Source: Oligoflexia bacterium (GTDB lineage Bacteria > Bdellovibrionota_G > JALEGL01). From it: a stretch of 64,000 nucleotides of DNA. The notes under the pieces are model-generated. The model worked only from the letters and a program-made list of their open reading frames with translations. It did no database searches and was not told the origin of the DNA. This document shows, piece by piece, positions 1-8,741 of this stretch (positions within the stretch are counted from its first letter, which is position 1; every line of letters begins with the position of its first letter). The stretch covers positions 309,473 through 373,472 of the forward strand of contig DAOLES010000001.1 of the NCBI GenBank assembly GCA_035326705.1, written 5' to 3'. Position numbers and translations under genes: made by a program.

Positions 1-918
1 AAAAATACTCCTTTACCGGTTAAAACAATAACCCAAGCGAATGCCCAAAGTTTAAATACATCCAAGAAAAATGCTGTTGAAGGAAAAAGCAATGTTCCTC
101 CGGCTAAAACCATACCTAAAATATACCATGATGGAACCGTGCAAACGGTTGAGCAGCTAGATCATGTAAAAAACTTTATTAATCCAAGAATGCTGTATGG
201 TCGTCATCTGGGTTTACCCAACTCACAAGTAGACTTGTTGTTTCCCATATTTAAATCAAGAGCGGGTGAAAATGATTTGCTAAAAAAATCAACTGAACTC
301 AAACAACAAGTAGAAGAAGTTTATTGTTATGCAAAAGAACATCACTTGTTTAACCCTCAGTATATTGTTGAGGATTTTTTATGTTTAAAAAATAAAAACA
401 GCATTGAGCTGTTTAATAAGCAAGAGCAGCTGATAGAAACTTTTACATTTCCTAGACAAGACAAAGCTGATTATTTGTGCCTGTCTGATTATGTTAAAAA
501 TGAAAAACCTTATGATATCTGTGCCATGTTTATCTGCAGCTTAGAAAACAAAGCTAGAGAACAAGCCTTAATTTGGAAAGATGAAGGAGAATATTTAAAA
601 TCACACATCTTGTTTGCCCTCAATTTAGAAATGGCAGAAGCTTTAGCTGAGTATGTTCACTGCATCATTAGAACAAACTGGAATATTGAACATAAAGCTT
701 ACAGTCTAAAAGAAATGTTTCAGGCAAAATATCAAGGCAAACGTTATTCATTTGGCTATCCTGCTTGCCCAGATCTAGAAGATCAAAGAAAACTTTTTAA
801 ACTTCTTAAACCTGAGCGCATTAACATTGAACTAACCGAAGATTGCATGATGAACCCAGAAGCCAGTGTTAGCGCCATGGTGTTTCATCATCCACAAGCA
901 AAATATTTTTCTGTTTAA
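1..918 (+). CDS. metH: Cobalamin-dependent methionine synthase, C-terminal part (5' end outside window)
   Basis: The frame is open from base 1, so the gene starts upstream of the window; the GTG at 139 is only an internal codon. The visible 305 residues end in the AdoMet-binding reactivation domain of MetH. The diagnostic motif RYSFGYPACPD, then a KLFKLLKPE segment and an ELTEDCMMNPEASVSAMVFHHPQAKYF tail match that domain as I know it from the family. MetH transfers the methyl group of methyltetrahydrofolate to homocysteine through cobalamin in the cytosol; this domain remethylates oxidised cobalamin with AdoMet and flavodoxin. The first 45 or so residues are a Lys/Pro/Asn-rich linker, probably joining the cobalamin domain. 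The stop overlaps the stop of the convergent next gene by four bases. The catalytic domains cannot be seen here. Confidence 0.9.
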   Translation, partial: KNTPLPVKTITQANAQSLNTSKKNAVEGKSNVPPAKTIPKIYHDGTVQTVEQLDHVKNFINPRMLYGRHLGLPNSQVDLLFPIFKSRAGENDLLKKSTELKQQVEEVYCYAKEHHLFNPQYIVEDFLCLKNKNSIELFNKQEQLIETFTFPRQDKADYLCLSDYVKNEKPYDICAMFICSLENKAREQALIWKDEGEYLKSHILFALNLEMAEALAEYVHCIIRTNWNIEHKAYSLKEMFQAKYQGKRYSFGYPACPDLEDQRKLFKLLKPERINIELTEDCMMNPEASVSAMVFHHPQAKYFSV

Positions 919-2132
919 AACTCTTTTCTCAAATTATTCATTAAGTCACCTTTTCTACCCAATTGAATTGTTTTTAAATTTAACCATTGTGACATTTTTT
1001 TTAACTCATGACTAAGAGAGCTTGCTACTTTCTTTTTATCCACGTCTTTTTCTGCATAAGCAGCCAAGACTTGCAATGAATGTGTTGTACGATCAGCTTT
1101 AATATCAACTCTGGCCACCAAGTCACCTTCCATCAAAAAAGGTAACACGTAATACCCCCACTTTCTTTTTTCTTGAGGAACATAAATTTCAATTCGGTAA
1201 AAGAAATCAAACAATCTCTCGGTTCTTGGTCTATGCCAAACAACTGGATCAAAAGGAGATAAAAGTGCCGTAACATTATCCATTGAAATATTTTTAATAG
1301 CGGGTAGTTTTGGCAAAGAAAAAGCTGGCTTACTCCATGACTCAACTTGCCAGCGTTCTAACTTTTTATCTTCATACAGCTGTTTTAAATACGGTTTAGC
1401 TATTTTAGGCGGCAACCTAAAATAATCCACAATCTCATCTTCTGTTGCAACACCAAGTGCTTGTACAGAAATAAGCAATAACTGTTTCATCGCTTGTTCT
1501 ATGGTAGGTGTTTTTTGTTGATGAATTTTTTTGGGTACAATATTTTCTATGCAATCAAACTCTTTTTCAAAATTACCAACGCGTCTAATCCCAACTTGTC
1601 CAATACGAAACAACCAGTCTAAGGCTCTAGATGCATAGGAATAATGCCCCCAAGTGCTTTTTGGGAGTTTTTGTTGATCAAAAATATCTTTTGCTTTTAG
1701 TCTTCCTCTTTCTTTTAATTCTAAATATACACTTTCAATGTATTTTTTTTCATTTGTTGCAAATCGGTAGAGTGATTTCCATGTGTACCCCTGTTTTACT
1801 CGCTCTTTTGACCAACGAAATAGCGGTTCATACTCAACTGGTACCAGTGAAGCTTCATGCGCCCAGCATTCAAACCAATGATCCATTTCATAAGCAATCT
1901 CTTCTAATAAACGGCTATCATAAATGCCTAAACGAGAAAAAGCAGGTAAGTATTGTGTTCTTGCTACAACAGGAATTGCATCCAGTTGCAGGACATGCAG
2001 TTTGGACATCAAATTTTTAAGATGATTATGTTTTATTATCTTCGTTTGATTGCAACCAAAGCCCTGCTCTATTAAGAAGAGTTTACGAACTTCAGCCTTA
2101 GATATGTATTGAGAGTTAGATTTTGTCATCAA
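915..2132 (-). CDS. Winged-helix DNA glycosylase of the YcaQ/AlkX family (crosslink repair)
   Basis: This 405-residue protein matches the length and layout of the HTH_42/YcaQ family, which removes alkylated bases and unhooks interstrand crosslinks. Seen: LQLDAIPVVARTQY near residues 48-62, giving a Q49-x-D51 pair at the place of the family's catalytic Q-x-Q/Q-x-D motif; HWFECWAHEASLVP; and a C-terminal SPFDPVVWHRPRTERLF block followed by a long beta region. The Q-x-D form is typical of the AlkX (E. coli YcaQ) branch rather than the AlkZ branch. It is transcribed alone, convergent with metH. The two tandem ATG codons make the start uncertain by one residue. Confident on family, moderately confident on substrate. 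Confidence 0.85.
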   Translation of the reverse strand: MMTKSNSQYISKAEVRKLFLIEQGFGCNQTKIIKHNHLKNLMSKLHVLQLDAIPVVARTQYLPAFSRLGIYDSRLLEEIAYEMDHWFECWAHEASLVPVEYEPLFRWSKERVKQGYTWKSLYRFATNEKKYIESVYLELKERGRLKAKDIFDQQKLPKSTWGHYSYASRALDWLFRIGQVGIRRVGNFEKEFDCIENIVPKKIHQQKTPTIEQAMKQLLLISVQALGVATEDEIVDYFRLPPKIAKPYLKQLYEDKKLERWQVESWSKPAFSLPKLPAIKNISMDNVTALLSPFDPVVWHRPRTERLFDFFYRIEIYVPQEKRKWGYYVLPFLMEGDLVARVDIKADRTTHSLQVLAAYAEKDVDKKKVASSLSHELKKMSQWLNLKTIQLGRKGDLMNNLRKEF

Positions 2133-2277
2133 TAGAGAAGTCTCAAAAATGTTCTAGAGCATTTAAAATACATTTTTAAAAACATATAATGTAACAAATT
2201 TTTACGCAAAAAATATACAGTATTATCTATAACAGTCTTATCAATTCCTATAAACAATAACTTAGAACAACTTTCTT

Positions 2278-2293
2278 TGGCACTTGTTTTGCT
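2278..2293 (+). promoter_or_regulatory. Sigma-54 (-24/-12) promoter of the SH3-barrel gene
   Basis: TGGCAC-N5-TTGCT matches the textbook RpoN consensus at every position, with GG and GC separated by exactly 10 bases. Transcription would start near 2304, giving a leader of about 70 bases. Confidence 0.85.
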
Positions 2294-2353
2294 TAAATCA
2301 TCTAAGTGTTAATATTTGAAAATCAATTAAAGTTTTTAGCCTGTGCAGAACTT

Positions 2354-2362
2354 TGCTATAAT
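2354..2362 (+). promoter_or_regulatory. Extended -10 sigma-70 promoter close to the start codon
   Basis: TGCTATAAT is a perfect extended -10 element, but no good -35 is visible. Its start point would lie about 4-5 bases before the ATG at 2374, so this promoter would give an almost leaderless message, in addition to the sigma-54 promoter upstream. Confidence 0.6.
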
Positions 2363-2373
2363 CAAGTGGTACT

Positions 2374-3534
2374 ATGAAAAAACAATCTACGGCGTTCAAA
2401 CTTTTTTTCTCATTGATATTTCTTTTTTCATTATCTGTTCACGCAGTTACCTATGTTTACATTAAGCAGGCCAAAGTTTATGTAAAAAGTGCTGCCAACA
2501 GCCAAGCCAGAAATATTGCGGCTCTTAGACAAGGGACAAAAGTAGCTTACAGAAAAACCCAAGGCAATTGGTATTTGATTTCATACAAATCTTCTAATGG
2601 ACAAGTTAAAAGTGGTTGGGTAGCCAAAGGAACTTTATCAAAGCAACGTCCAAGCACTGCTCAACCAAGATATGCTGCTCCACCGCGTAGACCTTCAACT
2701 GCACCAAGATACTCTCCTCCGCCAAGAAGAACAACACCACCTCCAGCTTCCAGGCCTTCAAATTATAAACGGCCATCTGCCTCAGCTAATAGTGATTCAA
2801 AAATATTGGTTCAAGCCGGTTTAGGCGGCTCTTATTACACTTATAATGTAAGCTCTGATACTCAAGCTTTTGCCTACTCGTTTTTAGGGCCAAGCGCTCA
2901 GGTTAACTTAGAATACAACGCTTGGCAAAGCGCTAACGCAGATATGCGAGTAAAACTGTTATTTGATGGTAACTTTGCGTTTTATTCTTCTAAAACAAAC
3001 TTACAAGATGGCAGTGGTAGTGTTTTTAGTAAACGCACACAAAACAATATGGCCTTTCATGTTGTTCCCGGCTTACAAGTAGAAAAAGATCTTAATCCAC
3101 AAAGCAGTGCCGGTTTATTTTTAGGTTATCGATATTTCAGTTTCATGGGCGATGATATTTTTGATATCAACAATGATCCGCTTGGACTGTACAATAGCTA
3201 TACGGCTACAGGTATTGTTGTTGGTCCCTCTTTAAGTTATAAAGCGTCCCCTGAAATAACCGTTAACCTAGCAGTCAATGCTGTCTTAATGCAGAACTAT
3301 GCTGAGGACCCAGAAGGCACTTCCGGTCAAGTTGACGCCCAAGCAATTGGTTATATGCCAAAATTGGATGTCATGTACAATGCTGATTTTGGCAGTCTAT
3401 CCCTACGCTACAGTTTTCACAGAATTGAAAGTGCATTCATAGGTAACGTAAGCAGAGTGGAACAAAGTTTTACCAATATTACAGCTAAAACTGACACCCA
3501 TTTTATTGGTGTAATGTACAATAAACGGTTTTAA
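2374..3534 (+). CDS. SH3-domain outer-membrane beta-barrel protein
   Basis: 386 residues. A Sec signal peptide (about 1-24, ending SVHA) is followed by a bacterial SH3-like domain (about 25-88, with VYVKSAANSQARNIAALRQG and GWVAKGTLSKQ), a Pro/Arg-rich linker (about 90-135) and a region of alternating polar/aromatic strands ending in YNKRF, typical of an outer-membrane barrel with a C-terminal aromatic. SH3-like domains usually bind peptidoglycan or peptides, so the protein may tie the outer membrane to the wall; that is inference. It is a paralogue of the gene at 7053: same domain order and matching barrel segments (NMAFHVVPGLQ / NMFQIHPSLHY and a DDIFDINN / DDIQNINQ motif). Controlled by a perfect sigma-54 site and a proximal -10. 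No exact function recognised. Confidence 0.75.
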   Translation: MKKQSTAFKLFFSLIFLFSLSVHAVTYVYIKQAKVYVKSAANSQARNIAALRQGTKVAYRKTQGNWYLISYKSSNGQVKSGWVAKGTLSKQRPSTAQPRYAAPPRRPSTAPRYSPPPRRTTPPPASRPSNYKRPSASANSDSKILVQAGLGGSYYTYNVSSDTQAFAYSFLGPSAQVNLEYNAWQSANADMRVKLLFDGNFAFYSSKTNLQDGSGSVFSKRTQNNMAFHVVPGLQVEKDLNPQSSAGLFLGYRYFSFMGDDIFDINNDPLGLYNSYTATGIVVGPSLSYKASPEITVNLAVNAVLMQNYAEDPEGTSGQVDAQAIGYMPKLDVMYNADFGSLSLRYSFHRIESAFIGNVSRVEQSFTNITAKTDTHFIGVMYNKRF

Positions 3535-3572
3535 AACAATTATTTAGCGCGTTGATAAAACATATTAATTAC

Positions 3573-3601
3573 TTGCTCTATTGCTGTATTTTGCCTACAA
3601 T
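3573..3601 (+). promoter_or_regulatory. Sigma-70 promoter of the CxxCH lipoprotein operon
   Basis: TTGCTC (3573-3578), 17-base spacer, TACAAT (3596-3601). The expected start point is 3-4 bases before the ATG at 3612, and there is no Shine-Dalgarno sequence. Confidence 0.6.
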
Positions 3602-3611
3602 ATAAGTAGCG

Positions 3612-4880
3612 ATGAATGCTAAAATTATATTAAATTCTTTTATTTTCAACATGTTAGAAAAAATCTTTTTTTTCTTTATGGTGCTATTAATGACAACTTT
3701 TATTGCCTGCAAACGCGAAGCTTTAGTTATCGCTCAAGACCCCAGCAACCCTGATAACGCTTCATTGTATGAAGATAGAGAAGTAGAATGGACTCCACAA
3801 CAGTTGTATCATGCCCTTGAAACAGCAAGCTCAAGGATGACTGACGGTTTTGCACCCATTGATTTAAATATTGATAGCAGCCAACTGCTAAGCCAAAACA
3901 ACCCGCAATCAGCAAGAGACTTGTATGAAACCATGGTTGAACAAATTTTTACTCATCCCAGCTATGAACAAAAAATACGTGAATATTTTAGAAAGTTATT
4001 GTTGGTTGCCCAAAATGAACCAGACTTCCTAGAAGTTAGACGCCTTGAGCTTGCCATGTACATTGTGAACAACAACTTAAGCACAGACCAGCTTTTTCTT
4101 ATTCAAGGCAGCGTTGATCAGAACAACTTAGATAGTCTTGTTGCTTACAATCAAGCGGACTATGACTCATCTTCACTCACAGTTACTCCTGATGGTGAAC
4201 AAACCGGTATTTTTTCTGATCCGAAGTTTGTGCGCTTTTTACAAAACTCTGGAACCAGTTTACCAGCGATTCGTTCGTACATGCAATATTTAACTTGCCA
4301 ACCCCCACCTTATCAAATTCCCAACTTTAATAACTGGTCACTTGAACGCCTAGATCAAGCTTTTCATGCGCAACCCACGTGTCAAGGCTGTCATGTCTAT
4401 CTAGAAATGTTACAAGGTGCTGTTAGTCAGTACAACGCTGATGGCTATCAACCTAATTTAGATCCCCAAAATACGTGGGGAAAACTTTCAGAAACTGAAC
4501 CCGTTTTGGTTAACGGACAACCGGTTCCTATCAATCAACGAAACCAATACTATAATATTTTTCTAGGCCGGCAACCTGTATTATCGCTTAGAGGTTTTGT
4601 AAATGAGATGTTAAGTCAGGCAAGAGATACTGTAGATGAATGTTGGAGCAGACGCGTTGCTGCCATGGCTTTATCCATCAATAAAGAATCGGCTGGCTCT
4701 GGGTTTGTTGAAGAGTATCATTTTACCAATACTGCTTCTGAACAATTGTATTTAAGTCGATTCACTGAACTTTACATTGAAAACAACCGATCAATCACCG
4801 ATACCTTAAGAGACTGTTTAAAATATGACTGGTGCTTTATTGGTCCATCAATTGAACCATTTATTGGAGACCAACCATGA
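3612..4880 (+). CDS. Lipoprotein with a single CxxCH (haem c-type) motif
   Basis: 422 residues. A long hydrophobic N-terminus ends in a lipobox (TFIAC, Cys near 33), so it is a likely lipoprotein. One CQGCH motif at about residues 257-261 could attach a haem c. The rest is Gln/Asn-rich and I do not recognise a domain; the overall character resembles cytochrome-like proteins paired with DUF1501/DUF1552 partners in other bacteria. The next gene starts within its stop (ATGA overlap), and a Tat-signal DUF1501-like gene follows, so the three form an operon. Function unknown; periplasmic redox is only an inference from the motif, which can also occur by chance. Confidence 0.65.
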   Translation: MNAKIILNSFIFNMLEKIFFFFMVLLMTTFIACKREALVIAQDPSNPDNASLYEDREVEWTPQQLYHALETASSRMTDGFAPIDLNIDSSQLLSQNNPQSARDLYETMVEQIFTHPSYEQKIREYFRKLLLVAQNEPDFLEVRRLELAMYIVNNNLSTDQLFLIQGSVDQNNLDSLVAYNQADYDSSSLTVTPDGEQTGIFSDPKFVRFLQNSGTSLPAIRSYMQYLTCQPPPYQIPNFNNWSLERLDQAFHAQPTCQGCHVYLEMLQGAVSQYNADGYQPNLDPQNTWGKLSETEPVLVNGQPVPINQRNQYYNIFLGRQPVLSLRGFVNEMLSQARDTVDECWSRRVAAMALSINKESAGSGFVEEYHFTNTASEQLYLSRFTELYIENNRSITDTLRDCLKYDWCFIGPSIEPFIGDQP

Positions 4881-5437
4881 TAAAGATGCTCACAGGTTTT
4901 ATTTTGTCTGGTAGCAAGATAACTTTAAAAATCTTTTTGTTTACATGCATTTTTCATTTATCTGCTTGTTTGCAGCAACCAAAACTTAAAGAAGTTCCAG
5001 CTGATCACCCTTCTCTTCCTCCCTTACAAACATTTGATTCTGATCAAACCAATTTAGAGATGATTTCTTATGATGCACTTAAGGCTAAAGTCAAAAGAGT
5101 GTTTAATTTAAATGATGGTTCAAACACCATAACAATTTTAGAAAATTTAGAGTCAGAGTTTAAAAGCACAACTCAATTTTCTTCTGGTATTTTTAGGTCA
5201 TTGTTAACTGTGTTTGATGAAGCTTGTACAGAGGCAGACCTTTTAGCCATTGGTTTAGCAAACTCTAGCCAACCAGGCGTATTTTGGAAAGCTTTAACAG
5301 GTTTAGATATAACGCAAGAACAACTTGATAGTGTTGCAACCATGCTTGCTGACCCAGGACTTTTAAACTCAGTTCAAAGAAGAGAAATGGTCTGCTTAAA
5401 CCTAGCTTTGCAAGCAACAGTTTGGTTGAAGAGGTAA
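4877..5437 (+). CDS. Small lipoprotein of unknown function
   Basis: 186 residues. The N-terminus has a hydrophobic stretch ending in a lipobox (HLSAC near residue 31), then a largely helical, Leu-rich domain. It starts within the stop codon of the preceding CxxCH lipoprotein (ATGA, four-base overlap) and ends just before the Tat-signal gene, so it is translationally coupled and probably belongs to the same complex. No family recognised. An earlier start is excluded by the overlap geometry; internal ATGs upstream of the signal peptide are possible. Confidence 0.7.
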   Translation: MIKMLTGFILSGSKITLKIFLFTCIFHLSACLQQPKLKEVPADHPSLPPLQTFDSDQTNLEMISYDALKAKVKRVFNLNDGSNTITILENLESEFKSTTQFSSGIFRSLLTVFDEACTEADLLAIGLANSSQPGVFWKALTGLDITQEQLDSVATMLADPGLLNSVQRREMVCLNLALQATVWLKR

Positions 5438-5442
5438 AGAAT

Positions 5443-7035
5443 ATGAATAAAAACGACAAAAATAATATCAAGCATTGGATTAACAATAATCCACCCAAAA
5501 AAATGAATGACCTAAGCAGAAGAAAATTCATTCAATCTGTAGGTATGTTTTTAGGTACTCTGGGCTTACCCAGTTTGGTTCGCTATGAAGTTATGGAAGA
5601 TTTTTCAAAAAAACTTTTTGGCAGCTCCTTGGCTTTTGCTCAAACGGGAGCCTCAACACCTGTTATGTTTTGGTACAACATTTCAGTTACCATTGCTGGC
5701 AAACTTGATGCTTTAATGACTTTTAATTCTGATGCAGGCACTTATGGAAGCAATGATCTTAATAGAGACACTCACTTTGCGGCCAACAATGCCATTGTTA
5801 GTCCGGGCAGTCTTATCAATGCCCCAGGTGTTTTTTCACCAGAGATGAGTAGCGTTGCCAATCAATTTAGCGATTATATGTCTTATATGGTTGGTGATAG
5901 AAATACCAGTCACGCTTTTTCTGGTTCTACCATATCTATTATGCAAACTGGCCAAAGCAATTTGTCCTCAACTTTTCCAGTAGCCTTCATCAACCAACGC
6001 AATGATATTGTAGCAGATATCAATAGTATTTTTGATTTTTCTGATGTTTGGGAAATCAATGGCGCTGGCCCCTATTCTTCTGGTTTTTCTACAAAAGTTA
6101 GAACCTTGGAGCTTTTATTAAAGCAGTTTGAACAGCTTAATATTGTTACTGATGCAGGAACTGTTTTAAATGAACCTTTTGTTAATGCTCTTAGTGCAAT
6201 TAATCTAGGTTTTAAAGGCTCTGTTTTAAAACTGATTGAAGAAAAACATCATAGCAGTTTTAATAATATCATTAGCAATATAGAAACACTGTTAAGACTG
6301 AATAAACGTACTTTACTAGAACAAAACCTTGCCGCAGCTCAAACACTCAGTAATAGCATTACAAAACCAAGTTTTGGTACCATCAGTGTGGCAGAAAGAA
6401 ACATTGACCCTTTTGTTGCTGGCCGCTTAGCCGCCAACATGGCAGCCAATAAAGCTTGTATGGGGCTCAATGTTGAAATTGATAACTTTGACCCCCATAT
6501 TTTTGTTGATAGCACGCAAGGCAATGTTGCTTTTGGCCAAACAACCCGTGGAACTGCTGTTAGAGCTGGTGGTGTAGCAACGGGTCGCTTTTTCCAAATG
6601 TTTGCTGATTATATGGCACAGGTTATTTTTGATACCTTAAGCTATGCTGAATCAATCAATGACCCGGATGTGCCTGGAAACTCAGTATTAGATAGAATGC
6701 TCATAACCATTACCAATGACTGCAACAGAGGGCCAGATTTGGCAGATGACCCCAATGCAACAACTGGAGATAGCTTTGGTGGTGGCACCGCCGCCAATGT
6801 TGACCAAAAAGGCATAGAAATGATTGTTGTTGCTTCACCTACGGCCTTTAAAAACGGTTCTTTGGCAAGCATGGATAACAACTTCAACTACCTCGGCTTT
6901 GATCCAGTTGCACAAAACTTTATGAGCTCAGGCAATACAGTGGCACAATTACGTAATTCATTGGCAGATTTATTGGGTGTTGATATTGTTGCAGCCGGAG
7001 GTGAATTAGCCAGTTCAATTATGGTCCGTGTATAG
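5443..7035 (+). CDS. Tat-exported protein, DUF1501-like
   Basis: 530 residues from the ATG at 5443, chosen because GAGGT lies eight bases upstream; the open frame extends further 5' but without a ribosome site. The N-terminus carries a twin-arginine motif (LSRRKFIQ near residues 25-32) and a hydrophobic stretch, ending near SLAFAQ, so export of a folded protein by Tat is likely. The body (NNTSHAFSGS-like, LEQNLAAAQTL, ITNDCNRGPD) resembles DUF1501/DUF1552 secreted proteins, which usually stand next to cytochrome-like or c-type haem partners, as here. DUF1501 proteins are related to the alkaline phosphatase/sulfatase superfamily, but I cannot point to a full metal-ligand set. Third gene of the operon beginning at 3612. 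Confidence 0.65.
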   Translation: MNKNDKNNIKHWINNNPPKKMNDLSRRKFIQSVGMFLGTLGLPSLVRYEVMEDFSKKLFGSSLAFAQTGASTPVMFWYNISVTIAGKLDALMTFNSDAGTYGSNDLNRDTHFAANNAIVSPGSLINAPGVFSPEMSSVANQFSDYMSYMVGDRNTSHAFSGSTISIMQTGQSNLSSTFPVAFINQRNDIVADINSIFDFSDVWEINGAGPYSSGFSTKVRTLELLLKQFEQLNIVTDAGTVLNEPFVNALSAINLGFKGSVLKLIEEKHHSSFNNIISNIETLLRLNKRTLLEQNLAAAQTLSNSITKPSFGTISVAERNIDPFVAGRLAANMAANKACMGLNVEIDNFDPHIFVDSTQGNVAFGQTTRGTAVRAGGVATGRFFQMFADYMAQVIFDTLSYAESINDPDVPGNSVLDRMLITITNDCNRGPDLADDPNATTGDSFGGGTAANVDQKGIEMIVVASPTAFKNGSLASMDNNFNYLGFDPVAQNFMSSGNTVAQLRNSLADLLGVDIVAAGGELASSIMVRV

Positions 7036-7052
7036 ATAGCTTAATTATTATT

Positions 7053-8165
7053 GTGAAAAAAACCAGCACAATCATTATTTTTTTTAACCTGCTCTTTTGC
7101 GCAAAGCTATTAGCTGCTACAGTACAGCGCAACACCTATATTTATCGGTATCCATATAAAAATTCAGAAAAAGTTGATCGTGTCTATAGAAACCAAAAAG
7201 CCAGCATTAAAGGTTCTACAGGTGCATTTTATAAAGTAAAAATTATTTCAAAGCGGAACAATAGAAGTATTGAAGGTTGGATTGCTAAACAGGCTTTTGT
7301 CCCTTTAAAAAAAGCTGCTGCTCCAGTAATATCACAAAAACAAAACAAAAAAACACCCTATAAACCGGTTAAAAAAAGAAAAAACAACTACCCTTATAAA
7401 AAAAGATATTCACAAAAACCTCCTGTATTGTTTTTTTCCGTTGGCCCCAGCTACTCTGCAATAAACTATTTGATCCGTTCAGAAGATAATTTTCCATTTT
7501 ACAGTTATTGGACTGGTGGTCCGGGTGTTGACTTTTCATTAAAATACAAGTTATCCAAATCTCCTCAAGCAACAAAACAGTACTTTTTTCAGATCAATAG
7601 CAGCTATCATCTCTTTAAACCCAATGCTAACCTTAATGATAGCGCGGGAAATACTTTTTTAAAACAAACTCTCAACCAAAACATGTTTCAAATTCACCCC
7701 AGTCTTCATTATATCAATCAATCTTCTAACACTTTAAACTGGGGCCTTAATTTAGGTTATCAGATACAAAGTTTTAACAGTGATGACATACAAAACATCA
7801 ATCAAGCGTCACAAAATGTTTTTAACAGTTTTTCTAGCTCACAGCTTACATTGGGACTTTCTATGCAAAGAAAAATTGCCAATAGACCTTTTGGTATGAA
7901 TATTCAGTATGCTTTTGCGGGTAATTACAAAGACAAGAGTGCTAATAATATATTGGCAGATACGCAGTTAAAACTTGGGCTAATTGGTCAAGTCTATTAC
8001 GACTATACTTTTAATAGAAAGCATAAAGTTCGTTTTAACTACTTATTAGATTACAAACATTACACCAATGACAATAGCTTTGATCTAACCAATGAAACTT
8101 ACAGCAACAGTGCATTTGAGTATTTACAACACATAGCTTCTGTGGAGTATCAGCTATCATTTTAA
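7053..8165 (+). CDS. SH3-domain outer-membrane beta-barrel protein (paralogue of 2374-3534)
   Basis: 370 residues from a GTG at 7053, 17 bases after the previous stop; no clear ribosome site. Signal peptide about 1-22 (KLLAA), SH3-like domain about 23-88 (YPYKNSEKVDRVYRNQKASI, then EGWIAKQAF), a strongly basic Lys/Tyr/Pro linker about 90-125 and a beta-barrel ending in YQLSF with a terminal Phe. Domain order and several strand motifs match the protein at 2374-3534. The two paralogues bracket the CxxCH/lipoprotein/Tat genes, which argues that all five act together at the outer membrane. Function unknown. Confidence 0.72.
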   Translation: MKKTSTIIIFFNLLFCAKLLAATVQRNTYIYRYPYKNSEKVDRVYRNQKASIKGSTGAFYKVKIISKRNNRSIEGWIAKQAFVPLKKAAAPVISQKQNKKTPYKPVKKRKNNYPYKKRYSQKPPVLFFSVGPSYSAINYLIRSEDNFPFYSYWTGGPGVDFSLKYKLSKSPQATKQYFFQINSSYHLFKPNANLNDSAGNTFLKQTLNQNMFQIHPSLHYINQSSNTLNWGLNLGYQIQSFNSDDIQNINQASQNVFNSFSSSQLTLGLSMQRKIANRPFGMNIQYAFAGNYKDKSANNILADTQLKLGLIGQVYYDYTFNRKHKVRFNYLLDYKHYTNDNSFDLTNETYSNSAFEYLQHIASVEYQLSF

Positions 8166-8190
8166 TTTTTAACAACAAGGGGTGATAAAG

Positions 8191-8655
8191 ATGAGGTATT
8201 ATAATAATATGCAACAAAAACTTTTAAAATACATAAGCTTAGGATTGTGCATAACATTTTTACAATTTTGCTCAGTTGTAGAAGTTAGTCAACTAGACCC
8301 TCAAAATTATCCTGATGAAGGAACCAACCTTAATTTTGAAGATCATATTTATCCAATTTTTTCCGATTCCAGTGTTGGACAAAGATGCACCAACTGTCAT
8401 TACAACAATACGCCTCTGGATGTTAATGGGCTTATCTTACAAGAAGGCAATGGTGAAACTTTGGTTACCATTTATGAGTCCTTGTTTATTAACGCTGGTC
8501 AAGGCTTAAGAATTGATCTTAGCTCTCCAAGCAGCAGTCTACTTGTAACCTATCCTGCTGGTCAATCCCCGCATATTCAGGCTTTTTCTGGTGGATCAAG
8601 CAATAGTGCCTACCAAACTATTCTAGCTTGGATTCAAGCAGGAGCTCCCTATTAA
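8191..8655 (+). CDS. Small lipoprotein with one CxxCH motif
   Basis: 154 residues from ATG 8191, chosen because AAGGGG lies about eight bases upstream; an in-frame GTG at 8182 overlaps that site. The signal peptide ends in a lipobox (FLQFC near residue 27). A single CTNCH motif lies in the centre and the C-terminus ends in an ILAWIQAGAPY segment. Such a CxxCH followed by a 'W-I-x-x-G-A' end is typical of monohaem cytochrome-like modules. It is a clear paralogue of the protein at 25646 (shared SQLDPQNYPDEGTN / TNLDPAQFPVEPTN after the lipobox and the same W-I ending). Likely periplasmic electron transfer or a scaffold; substrate unknown. Confidence 0.72.
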   Translation: MRYYNNMQQKLLKYISLGLCITFLQFCSVVEVSQLDPQNYPDEGTNLNFEDHIYPIFSDSSVGQRCTNCHYNNTPLDVNGLILQEGNGETLVTIYESLFINAGQGLRIDLSSPSSSLLVTYPAGQSPHIQAFSGGSSNSAYQTILAWIQAGAPY

Positions 8656-8741
8656 TGTCTGAATTGACTCATGATAAAACTTGCCCAAGTTCTACTCAAA
8701 GGTGTGCATTTTAATAAAAGTGTTATAAAATAGTGATATCA

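Noticed and set aside
139..141. GTG as start of the first gene
   Set aside because: The frame is open to base 1 and the protein is the C-terminal domain of MetH, so the codon is internal.
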